From: Symbiodinium natans
Taxonomy: Eukaryota > Sar > Dinophyceae > Suessiales > Symbiodiniaceae
Length of the DNA stretch: 64,000 bases
Reading direction: 5' to 3'
NCBI GenBank assembly: GCA_905221605.1
Contig: CAJNDS010000380.1
Coordinates: 254,001-318,000 of the forward strand
Below the pieces are notes generated by a model. It did not search any database. It was not told the DNA's origin and saw only the letters and a list, made by a program, of their open reading frames with translations. A program made the position numbers and the translations under genes. Each line of letters begins with the position of its first letter. Position 1 is the stretch's first letter. Positions 48,331 to 57,982 of this stretch are shown in pieces.

Positions 48331-49215
48331 TTAATGTTGCACCACCCGGTTTAGTGTGGGGCCCCCCCCCCCCCCCGAACAGTCGCGGGGGTGGATGGGG
48401 TCCTGAATAAACGGCCCCGGATTTTATATTTTTTATAGGGAGGAGTTTAGAGAGATTTAAAAGGGATACCATATGAATCTGAAAGGGATGAGCTTATATG
48501 AATTTAAAAGGGAGTCGCGCGAATCGAAAAGGGGTACGGGATGAGTTTATATGAATTTAAAAGGGATCCATAGGCTTTTTCCAAATTCGGAGCCTCCAGG
48601 CCGGGGCCTGGACATTAAAGCGGGTCCCGAATCAGTCCCACTATAGCGGGTCGGAGGGGGCCCCTGGACCACCCCCTTGTCGGATTGAACGAAACCAATT
48701 TTTCAAAAAGTTTCTTAAAGGGAATTAATGGTTTCAAACCGGTTGGAATGGATGAGGTCGGCCTTTAAAATCACAAGGTCCGGCTTTAAAATCATAAGGC
48801 CCGGCTTTAAGCCAAGAGACCAAGGCATCCAAATTTGGAGCCTCCAGGCCAGGGCCTGGACATTAAAGCGGGTCCCGAATCAGTCCCACTATAGCGGGTC
48901 GGAGGGGGCTCCTGGACTACCCCCTTGTCGGATTGAACGAAACCAATAGTTTCTTAAAGGGAATTAATGGTTTCGAGCCGGTTGGAATGGATGAGGTCGG
49001 CCTTTAAAATCACAAGGTCCGGCTTTAAAATCATAAGGCCCGGCTTTTAGCCGGATCCTCCGGGCCGAAACAAGCCCCAAATCCTAAAAACAAATTCCGG
49101 ATTTCGGGGGCGGTTTGTCTTTATAGCGGGAGTCCGAAACAGTCAGCATGTCCTGAATAGTTCGGCCAGTTTGTCTTTAAAGCGGGGGCCGATACTAAAC
49201 CGGGTGCAACATTAA
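48331..49215. mobile_element. Non-autonomous TIR element (MITE-like) with TTAA target duplication
   Basis: The left end reads TTAA then TGTTGCACCACCCGGTTTAGT (48335-48355). The right end, reverse-complemented, reads TTAA then TGTTGCACCCGGTTTAGT (49211-49194). The inverted repeats match over 18 bases apart from a 3-base insertion on the left. TTAA flanks both sides (48331-48334 and 49212-49215). The 877-bp interior has no transposase-like frame, so the element is non-autonomous. TTAA duplication is the hallmark of the piggyBac superfamily, but the terminal sequence does not start with the CCC usual there, so assignment is tentative. The interior holds a 15-C run (48362-48376), short repeats built on ATATGAATTTAAAAGGGA, and the 248-bp tandem duplication. 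Confidence 0.8.
48581..49053. repeat. Tandem duplication, period 248 bp, two copies
   Basis: Copy 1 is 48581-48828 and copy 2 is 48829 to about 49053. They share long blocks such as GGACATTAAAGCGGGTCCCG and GGTTGGAATGGATGAGGTCG with only a few substitutions and one short deletion (the TTTTTCAA segment near 48700 is missing in copy 2). Each copy carries a CCAGGCC-NN-GGCCTGG-type inverted repeat near its start. The high identity points to a recent duplication inside the element. Confidence 0.95.
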
Positions 49216-50045
49216 TGTGCTGCAACGATACGCTTTTTGTCAACTTTGGCCTGCAGTACTCCTACTACGGTACCCAGTAGCTCAATCGGACTGTCCCTGA
49301 AATCTAGAGATCAGTGAATCCTTGAGCCGGTGATGACATGTGGCATCTTCAACGCCCTTGCTGCACAAGATATATGTGCACCAAAGAGACATGATACAAC
49401 CAGAATCTCAGGAAGCATTCAGAAATCAGAAAGCTCACTGACTTCGAATTCAGTGGTCCAAGCACATAGGACCTCATGGCATCTCATGGCCAAATCTTCT
49501 CCGAGCGACGGCCCAGAAACCCCGCCGCAGGGTCTTCGCCAATGTCCACGGTCGCCCTCCTTTCACCTGCCAGGCCATTCAGGCACTGTTCAGGTGACCC
49601 TGAGCAGCTCCAGTTGAACTGTCGGTGAGTGCCACCCTTCGCAATACTATGTAATACTGCAGCCCAATATCTGGCCCCGCTAACATCCTCCCACATCGAA
49701 GTCTGTCCCTTCCAACTCACTGCCCACCCCGCCGGTGTGTTGAACTTTGCATCATCCCAGCCTCAAGCTGCTTGCGAAGCTGCTTGCGAAGCTGCTTGCG
49801 AAGCTGCTTACGGTTACATATGTTACATCTGAAAGTTGTGCCCCCAGTGCCGAGCCAGTGCCCCATCACATCTCATGCCGACTCTGCTTCTAGATTCTGT
49901 GTTCACAACCTAGCTAGACCTGATTGACTGATTGACCGTAGCTCACCATCAAGATACAGCTCTGGTTGCACTATGTTGCACTCAGGCTTCGCTACAAAAT
50001 GCAATCTCCGCAATCTGAAGCTGCACATGTCAAGGTCGACGGGCA
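49216..50045. other. No supported gene; 12-bp minisatellite
   Basis: Plus 49330-49617 is a Ser/Pro-rich frame with no splice support. A 12-base minisatellite lies at 49765-49809. Confidence 0.45.
49765..49809. repeat. Minisatellite AAGCTGCTTGCG, about 3.75 copies
   Basis: Three perfect 12-base units and a partial fourth. In one frame it encodes ACEA repeats. Confidence 0.95.
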
Positions 50046-50470
50046 TTAAGCCAGCAAGCTTCCACAACACGCTCGCGACTTAAAAGGCATCCTGCAACTG
50101 CAGTTTTCGATGAGAGTTCGAGCAGGCATGGAGGGTATAAATCTAACAAATGACCGATGACCCAACAACTCTGCCTGCAATGTAAACGATGTACAGCGTT
50201 GAGGGTTAGGGCCCTGCATTAGGCCCAGTAGCTCGGATGGCCCAGGACCAGCGCATGAAACACTCGCTTCACCTGGGAAGGCTCCAGAAAGAGCAAGGTA
50301 AGTCCCCAAAAGTCGCCAAGCAGGTCACGAGCATCCGTGCATCGTGTGGCCTTGTGTTCCTGGAACTGAAGCTTCACAAGCTGTAAGGTTTTCGACTTGC
50401 TTCCCATGAGCACGACCTGAGCCACAGAAAATACAAAAAAAAACACCAGCATCCGGGCAGGTGGGGACAT
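50046..50470 (-). CDS. Complete two-exon gene for a small secreted or anchored protein
   Basis: Exon 1 (50470-50273) starts with ATG and encodes 66 residues, ending at CAG|GTGAAG. A 59-base intron ends CTAATGCAG and exon 2 (50213-50046) continues in phase 0 to a TAA. The predicted protein has 121 residues. Its N-terminus (MSPPARMLVFFFVFSVAQVV) is a textbook signal peptide or signal anchor. The rest is basic and Cys-bearing, with six Cys in the second exon including an NCSC pair and a CC pair, which could form disulphides. No larger frame competes on the plus strand. The family is unknown. Start codon, signal sequence, intron and stop together make this one of the most complete models in the window. 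Confidence 0.5.
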
Positions 50471-50771
50471 CTCTGACCGCTCTATTCCACGATCATTCGA
50501 CCACTTTCAATCACTCGGAAGTTCTGTGAATTACTGTCGGTTAGTATGGGCGACAAGAAAGGGCCGTTATCATTGAGATACCACTACTCCTTCACCCGCC
50601 ACGCACCAACAGTAAGATGAGGCCCAGGGGCTCCGGAAACCTCCTCTTCCAGGCTGTGGCAGGTTTGGATCTTCTTTTGAAATCGCTTCTGGAACCAGTC
50701 TTCGACCTGATACGCTTCAGGATGGTACCCCACTTGCCATTGATGCTCTCGGGCTGTTCTCTTAGAAACTG

Positions 50772-51175
50772 TTATAACGAAAGAAAACTAAGCTTCAGAC
50801 GGTCTCTTCGAAATCGAAGGCGTGTTCCTGCATGTGGGGTCAAATGGCTTTTCCACATCTTGCAGATTTCTGCAGGGCCATGGCCAATTCCTTGGCAAAG
50901 AAGCGCACGTTGCGTGGCTTCGCTGCTGCCAGGAGCAGAGGTTGGTTGGAGAGAGTCTGGAGGAGGACCTCCAAAATAGAAAGGTTTGGACACGGAGGTC
51001 AAAGCTACTAAGTACTTCCCTCAAGCCGCAAGCACAAGTTCCACAATGTTCCACAGTACGCCATATTGCAGCTCCAGGCACGATCTCCCCATCCAGCAGA
51101 CACTCCGGGAATGTCTCCACCGTCCGCAGCGCTTGCTCATAAGATAGCTTGCCTCCACGATGCACGCTAATAAGA
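50772..51175 (-). CDS. Two exons of an unknown protein
   Basis: Exon 1 (51175-50969) follows a TTGTCTTATTAG acceptor and encodes a clearly protein-like stretch (GGKLSYEQALRTVETFPECL, then GEIVPGAAIWRTVEHCGTCA). It ends in phase 2 at GGAG|GTCCTC. A pyrimidine-rich intron of 43 bases ends CCTGGCAG, and exon 2 (from 50925) continues in phase with EATQRALLCQGIGHGPAEIC; the frame stays open to 50772. Plus frames (50617-50979, 50822-51142) overlap but their translations are poorer. It lies just upstream of, and on the same strand as, the small secreted-protein gene. Confidence 0.43.
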
Positions 51176-51524
51176 CAAGTTTCTGCGCTCCAGAAAATGC
51201 TACATAGTTCTTCTAGCCAGTCGCTGACATGTGGATCCCACCAACCCAGTCAGAGCTCTCACTGGCAGTTCCACAGCTGCCCCAGGATTCGTGGATCCGC
51301 GCCTCGGCGCAGCCAGAAGTCGAGCTGCGCTCTGCGGCGTGCTGAACGGGGATCGAAGGAACCTTGCAGGGCTTCCTCCGTCTTGTGGCGGACACGAAGT
51401 GGGTTGGAGCTTGGGGCGTTCGGGTCTCAAAAAGCAAAGGCTGATTTGTTTGCCTAGCGCATTCAGTGGTCTTGTCTATGTTGTCTTCACTCGACTAGAC
51501 TCGACTAGAAATTGTCACAGCAAA

Positions 51525-51837
51525 TCAACAATGTGTTTTGAAGCTCGGCCACAGATCTAAGAATCTAAGACCCTTGAAGGGGATCTCAAACGCCGCAACC
51601 TGATTGCCGAGCCCATACATCCCTGTGCGAGTTTTTCTATGTCTGGAAGCCTTGCAGATTTCGCCAGCGCACTGCCGCATCGACCGGCGGAGTGTCAGAT
51701 TGGAGCATGCGCCACAGGCCATAGCAGTGAGAAACAAAGGCTTCCTGCTGGTGCAACTTACTTTGCATACTTTTTGCATTACCATGCCAAAACGACATGT
51801 TCCTTTCACTTGGCAGATACTTCAAGTTACTTTCCAA
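51525..51837 (-). CDS. Possible exons, unknown protein
   Basis: One minus frame begins with SNLKYLPSERNMSFWHGNAK and reaches a perfect A|GTAAGT donor (GTAAGT at 51761-51766 reversed). A second minus frame downstream (KTRTGMYGLGNQVAAFEIPF) is also protein-like but could not be joined in phase. Plus frame 51604-52005 (133 codons) overlaps. These may be upstream exons of the 50.8-51.2 kb model. Confidence 0.28.
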
Positions 51838-52870
51838 GCTTTTGCAGCCATGGCTCTGACACCTACTTCAGCATTCAAGAGCGGCCATAGCTTGATTACG
51901 CACAAATCCCATCACCGTGAGAAGCCATGCCGAGAGATGACAGCGCATGCTCCCAGTGAACGAAGACTCAGCTCGCATCCAACAATGGACATGGGTTCTC
52001 AGTAGATGCACTCAGCTCGTGGCGGATAAGGAAGGCCACCAGCATGTAGGAAATCTGTGATCAACACCAAGCATTTGCATCAATCCGCAAGCCTGACTGA
52101 GAATATTGGGCATATAAATAGTGAAGCTCACTAGGGTCCCCACGGCGTTGTGCACGTTCCTTGCAAGTCTCAGCCGATATGTGAACCATTCTCATACTCC
52201 ACCTTCTCACCTTCTGATACCATCTGATTTCAGGCTGCTCGCAGGGCACAGCTCCAACAATGACCTAGGCTACCCTCAGAACGAGTTGCATGACAGAGCT
52301 GTGCGACAGATGAGAAAATCTCTCGCAGTCCTGTTCGGAGACGGTGCTCCCTCCACTTTGTAGTTCGGGCGTGGCCTCGTCAACTAGACATCAACTTTTT
52401 CCAAGTATTGCAGGAGCATCGGCTGTCGAACCTCCGAGAAAACACTCGCCCACAAGCCATGACGGCGGCACAGCGATTGTAGCAGCAGCGCGGGAACCGC
52501 TACCGAAGCTGGGCTCATCCCTGAAAGGTCCACTGAGATCCTCACACCAGCTCAACTGTCATCACGGAACCTGGAAAACAGGTTAAACGAAAGGGCGTCC
52601 GCTTTGCTTGGAATTCAAGAGACGCAGGGTATCACCGCAAGCAGACAGTCGGCATCATGTGTAGCTAATGGCCAGACTCCCAGACGATTCAATGCCTTGG
52701 CTGCTGGGGAGCCGGTCGCACTCGGCAGTGACGATGTCCTGGCTGCAGCTCGACGAGTGCTACTGTCGAAGCTTGCGGGCATGCTCAGCTGGACGATGCA
52801 GATGACACATCTGGCAACGCCACCAAAACAGGCTTCTCAGACCAAAGAGATGACCCTGAGGTGGTTGGAC
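51838..52870. other. Unassigned; plus-strand frame at 52604-52912
   Basis: The plus frame 52604-52912 (102 codons, containing LGSDDVLAAARRVLLSKLAG) is protein-like and could be an exon on the plus strand. Elsewhere only short frames occur. Confidence 0.35.
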
Positions 52871-53459
52871 TCAGGCAGATGCGGCTTGCGAGCATTGTAC
52901 GGGAATGTGTGAAGAATCACTCTCGAATGTTTTGCTCAGGTCCCGCCCACCCGCAAACGCCTTCACAGCTTCGGAACTACCTGCTCTGAGCCATGTCACG
53001 CCTCCTGTGTGCGGCTCCAGAACGTTTTGCAGCCATGCGTTGTCCATCGTCGGATCCTCTCTGCCTGTGCGATCATCCAAATGCTAGTTTACTGCAAGCA
53101 GTGACGCCGCAAGCAAGGGCTGTTGGGCTTAGCTCTTTAAAACAAACTTTTTTGGGGTGGCAATCCGCGAAAATATGGTGCTCTGCTAAATTCTCTGCAC
53201 TGACGGGCATTATTTTGAGAATCCAGCAGGTTTAGAGCCTGAAAGGTTGATGTGTTTTTTGGGGGACAGTGGTTGGGATCTCCGATTTGAGCGGCATTTC
53301 TTTTGTCGACGCTCACTCCAGGGAAGGCTTGCCGACGCGCAGCACGTTACAACCTCCAAGGCGACGAGCCTTCTCACTGATCCCAGGAATGTCTTCCCAC
53401 CAAGCTACGCGGTACCTCGGCTGATGCAGTCGAAACGCAGACTTCCCAAATGCTTGACA
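52871..53459 (-). CDS. Three-exon segment, unknown protein
   Basis: Exon 1 (53459-53317) follows a CTCACATAG acceptor and encodes RYRVAWWEDIPGISEKARRL then GGCNVLRVGKPSL, ending GGA|GTGAGC in phase 2. A 117-base intron leads in phase to exon 2 (53199-53093), reading NLAEHHIFADCHPKKVCFKE and ending TGCA|GTAAAC in phase 1. The next frame in phase (REDPTMDNAWLQNVLEPHTG, open to 52871) starts only 28 bases later after CGCACAG, so either the intron is unusually short or another exon intervenes. The DNAW motif recalls NUDT9-type Nudix proteins, but no Nudix box was found, so I do not assign it. Plus frames overlap. Confidence 0.42.
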
Positions 53460-53798
53460 CTATGTGAGCCAGGTGCGAAAACTAGAGCTAGACTGGCCAG
53501 ATACAAGTTTATGAATACACATCCGCAGACATGTCTATATAGACACATGCACGCATGACACCTTTGTAAATATGTATAAAACATCATAGAAGTATATAGA
53601 AGTGTACAGATATGACTAGATGAACTCGCACTTGGAATCGTACCTCAAGTGAGTGGCGCCGAAGTCGGGAAAGGTCATTTGTGTGTCTTTGTAAAACATT
53701 AGGCACCTAGCAGCCCGCTCTCTCTCACTCAGGGAGAAGTCTCGCAGATGAGGCTTGCTGGTCGAGATGAGTTTGTCGGATTGTGTATCTTGCTCAGC

Positions 53799-53830
53799 AC
53801 CCGAGATCCCCATCACCCGAGATCCCCATC
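53799..53830. repeat. 16-bp direct repeat, two copies
   Basis: Two adjacent perfect copies of ACCCGAGATCCCCATC. Confidence 0.95.
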
Positions 53831-56800
53831 ACAAAACCCTTTCCCGAGGCAGCTCACTTTACGTTTTTTCCCAGGTCACTTTCATTAACCAACTTTTCAC
53901 AATCTCGCGCCGGCCCAGGGCATGCAAAGAACAGGGGACTCCGGAATGTTGTTTTGAAATTGTTTTTGAGTGGGCCTAGAAAAAGGAAGTCTATGATTCT
54001 AGGATTCTAGGGTTTTCATAACGGATGAATGAAGGCGCATAGAAAATCAGAAATGAAAAACGAACCTCAGTTCATTCTTATAACGGATAGAATTAAGTTC
54101 TAAGCGATCCCAACCGTCACACGTTCTGAGCAGAAGCCCTTGCCGAGCCCCAATATCCAGAGCCCCGCGCGGGGCTGTGTCACCAAAGCCCCATCGGCGG
54201 TCCCGCACGACGTCGGGCGCCAGCCGGAAGGTGAGAGTGATCTCGGCTGTAGTTTGTTATTGGCGCTTCCTCGGGCGTTCTTGAGCTGTTCTAGGATCTA
54301 GCGGAGGTGCGTCATGTGCTTGTATAAAGGCTCCTACGGGCACAGGGCGACAATCAATGTGGCTGTGGGGCCAGGGGAGATATCGGTCATGGAGCCGTGA
54401 GTGCTGCAACACCGACCGGCTCCCAGGTGATTACGTTTCCAGTTTTCAACTCCTGTCCCATCTGGGTTGGACACCTTGCCAGTCTGCTCCTGGCATGTGC
54501 TTTGAAGCAAACCCCATTTGAAGCGCATCGCTGTACTTGTACAAGACATGCTTCAAGTCAACCGGTATCTGCTGCGACCTGGATCACCACGGGCTGACCG
54601 CAAGACCGTAGCTGTATCGTGTACCTGCGCCAGATGCGGCATGCAGCATGCATCACACTGCATGCAGGCTTGGGTACCTCCATAGGTTTAGAGGGGGCCC
54701 TGGGCAGAACAACATGGCGCACGGAACCGTGACGTTGGGATTCTTTTGCATTAGCGTCCCTGTGGCATATGTGAAAGGATTCACTGGCCAGGAGATAGCG
54801 GTCACCTCGGTGAACAGAGAACAACTTCAACAAGTATACTTGGACCTTGAGATGTATACCCGGGTCAGCTATTTAGAAGGCGAGTAAGGGCGCAGCGGTA
54901 ATCGTCTGCAGAAAGCCCTCCTGGGCCTCTTGGCATTGGATGTCCTCAGTGGCATCAAGGCCGCCCATATCCATGCAAGGAGGGCATTGGCGTGGCGGGG
55001 CTTGTCCCCGGCCAAAAGTGAACGACGACTCGACATCAGCGCGAACAGCGCGATGAGGTGTCCGGGCACCCGCGCGTCCACATTCGCCTGGATGCCGTCA
55101 CTTCCAGCCCAAGTCGTTCCCATGAAGCCTGGTGGGCCAAGGCCTGCGCGCCGGAACATGCTGCGGTTTAACCCAAAAAGACCTTGCCATGCGGGACTCC
55201 AACGCTTCAGCCGAAGGCCTTCAATATTGATCTGTGGATATATCCAGCCTCGGGGCAGCAGTTGCCAACTCAATGCTCTTCCCCGATCAATCTAAACAGG
55301 GAAACCAGCATCTATGCATGTATTCAGGCGCGGACGCTCCATGCTCTGGTAGTCTGGCTGCGTCTGGACCTACCGATGCCCCCTTCGTTGAATCATGACT
55401 GTCTGCGAGTCTTCAATGCGACAGTGAAAGCTTGAGGGGTCCTGCAAGAAATCCTATTAAGCTCTCTCCAGGTGTACAACCCTCCAGGGGTCAGACGCCC
55501 GACTGGATAATGTCGATCAATGGCTTCTTGATGATTGTGACCACAAGGTCGCCATCTGCGAGCACGAGCACCAGTGGGGCAAGGAGAGTTCACGAGAAGA
55601 TCTCGATGCTTTTGCTGCAGAACTTCAGGACGCGGTACCCCAAAACACTCGAAAACACTCGCAATCATGTTGAGGAAGCTTAAGGTACCGCAGTAAGGGC
55701 TCAGCCAACGGAGTTGAGAAACTCCCCTCTGGGCATGGCCTCAGTTGACTTACTTATGCTTCTCTTTATCTTCTCAATGCAACATTCAGGTACAAGTCAA
55801 AAGCTGTCCAAGTCCCAGCTTGCTTGATGGCGGTGGGAGGGCCATTGGGGTCTGCAATTGCAGCCATGACCTTGCAGCTTGCAGATCCAACTACTGTGGG
55901 GCAGGAGTGGGAGAGGGGTGGTGCTTGTTCGCTTGAAGCATCCCTGGTGATGCAAGCACCGAGATGTTCGGGATCAGATCTACATCTTTGGCAGGATGAC
56001 TAAGGTGAGGTTCTCTTGGCCGGGGCCCGTGGCAAATCAAAGTCGCTATTCGGAGCCAGAACTACCAGCAGGTATGGGATCTACCACGTTCGTGTACGTA
56101 TGCCCAATATAGAACAAACCACTGGCTTGCGTAACAAAATCTACAGCCCTACACTCTGCAAGCCCTCTCTGATTGCTGTAAACCCCTGAAACCGACCCTT
56201 CCTCCTTGGCTGCTTTCGCAGACCGAAACTCTTGGGTCCCCAGACGTCACCCAACGCCACAGCGGTTTGGATGATCTCCGATGATAGTCGGGCCTGGTCG
56301 ATTCAATTGAGAACAAGATCTTTGTTGTGGGGCACACGACTTGAAGCTTCGCTCTGCCGACCTACCAGTACCAGGTTGAGCTACCACAGAGTTCGCCTCT
56401 CTGCCCACTGCTTCAACTACGACCTACGGCCCCTCCAAACAGTCATTGAGTCATTGATCTTCTTGCCGAACTCGTCATAGAAATGTCCTACAAGTTGCTA
56501 GCGCTTGAGCATGTTTCCTTGCCCGATGCTGATGTCGTGGGGTTGATGGGCTCGACTCTCGACCGGGACCACCAGAGCCCACAGCCCAGATTCGCAGAAT
56601 CGTTGCCTTTGGTTTGCCCTGAGGCAATTTCTCGGCACAAAAGCTGAATCCCAAACCCTAAGCTCGACACCAGGATCTCGCTTCAAAAAAAACAAACCCC
56701 AAACATCCAACTCTAAGCCGCGAATTGGCAAGAACGGCTACGGTTTCTTCCGCAGCTGTGCTGCGGCTGCACGGGGGATGGGCCCCATGCACCCCAAAGG

Positions 56801-57183
56801 CCCGGTGTAGTCACCGAGAACTTGGACTTAGGCAGCCCAGGGGAACAAACCTTTAAACATCGCCATATTGATGGATCCCCAGTTGAACCTGTTCAAGCTG
56901 TATTGTTTAATGAAGGTTACTGGGCTCTCTGGGTACCCTTGCGGGTTTAAGTGTTAAAGGGCTCAGGGTTTCGTGCAATGCGCCTTAAGTACTGAATCGA
57001 CGTCAAAGTGTATGAGGGTCCGCATAGGATGAACTCGGTCTTTTTGCTTTAAGGAAGGGCCTTGGAAATATCTGCGTTGTAGGTCTCATGGGGATGTGCT
57101 GAGGGTCCCTTTGTAACTCTAAACTCAGAACCCCAAGACCCTAGGCCTAAACCCCTATACGTCCGCAAAAATCGAGCTTTACC
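53831..57183. other. Unassigned; candidates at 54.6-55.3 kb on both strands
   Basis: Plus frame 54648-54887 ends with a convincing stretch (EIAVTSVNREQLQQVYLDLE). Minus frame 54558-54833 covers the same bases. At 54869-55295 both strands are open for more than 120 codons. No splice pairs resolved. Minus donor GTAAGT motif near 55752. Confidence 0.35.
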
Positions 57184-57982
57184 TCCGACAGCTTCGAGTG
57201 CGGAATCCGCCAGCACAATCTGGTGGATGAGAGCCGGGGAAATAGTACGAAGTACTGTGCAACTCAAGAAGCCACACAATAACTCTTTTGTGGCCCACAA
57301 ACTCCCGCGCTGCCTGGACAAGTTGGCTGAAGTTGAAGTCCAGCTCGCCTGGTCGCTCTCGATCGATTGGCCTCGCGTCGTTGTGATAGCCAGCTGAGTG
57401 ACATGACCAACACTGTGGGCAACGCAAAAAGAGGCGATAAACCCGGACCGGTGCACTGGAAGTGTCACGCGTGTGGGGTCCCACATGCACACTACCACAC
57501 TGCATCACTAAACCCAAGCTTCTGCAAACAACACCCAAGCATGCGTAAGAGCAAGCCACAGTTGTCACATTTAGTCACAGCCGTCTCACAAGGAAGAACA
57601 CCGGAATCCTTCAACTTCAGATCTTGTTGACGGCATACGCAAAAGATCATGCGCGTCTGAGTCTGCAGGAGGGAATTACTGAAGTGTCCCGGCCAGCCAG
57701 CCTTACGCTGGCCAACAGGTAGGACAGTGTCTTCACCAGGTCCTTCGAAAGCTTGAGCTTCGGATTGAGGTGGCTTGCCAATTTTCAAGCTGGACATCTA
57801 TGATTTGCGGGTTGGCTCGCTCTGCTTCTGAAACTTTGCTTAGGTCACGCTCTAGCCTGGCAGGTTCAGTGCTGAAGAAGAAACCTGAAAGAATTCGAGC
57901 AATGAACAAGACGCTTTCGTCCTGCGGTGCATTCCCAGCTTTCCTGGCAAGGCTTGCCATGATGCATGCTAGCATTTGCTAG
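57184..57982 (-). CDS. Possible minus-strand exons ending at good donors
   Basis: The minus frame at about 57320-57185 reads ALIHQIVLADSALEAVG and ends at GGAG|GTAAAG. Higher up, a short frame with LKLSKDLVKTLSYLLAS ends at AGC|GTAAGG (57707), and the frame 57975-57765 (DESVLFIARILSGFFFSTEP) precedes it. All lie on one strand and are protein-like, but joining them in phase was not achieved. Function unknown. Confidence 0.28.

Noticed and set aside
52871-53080. Similarity of MDNAW to the NUDT9-type TDNAW motif
   Set aside because: The match is five residues; spacing differs by one residue and no Nudix box was found in upstream exons.
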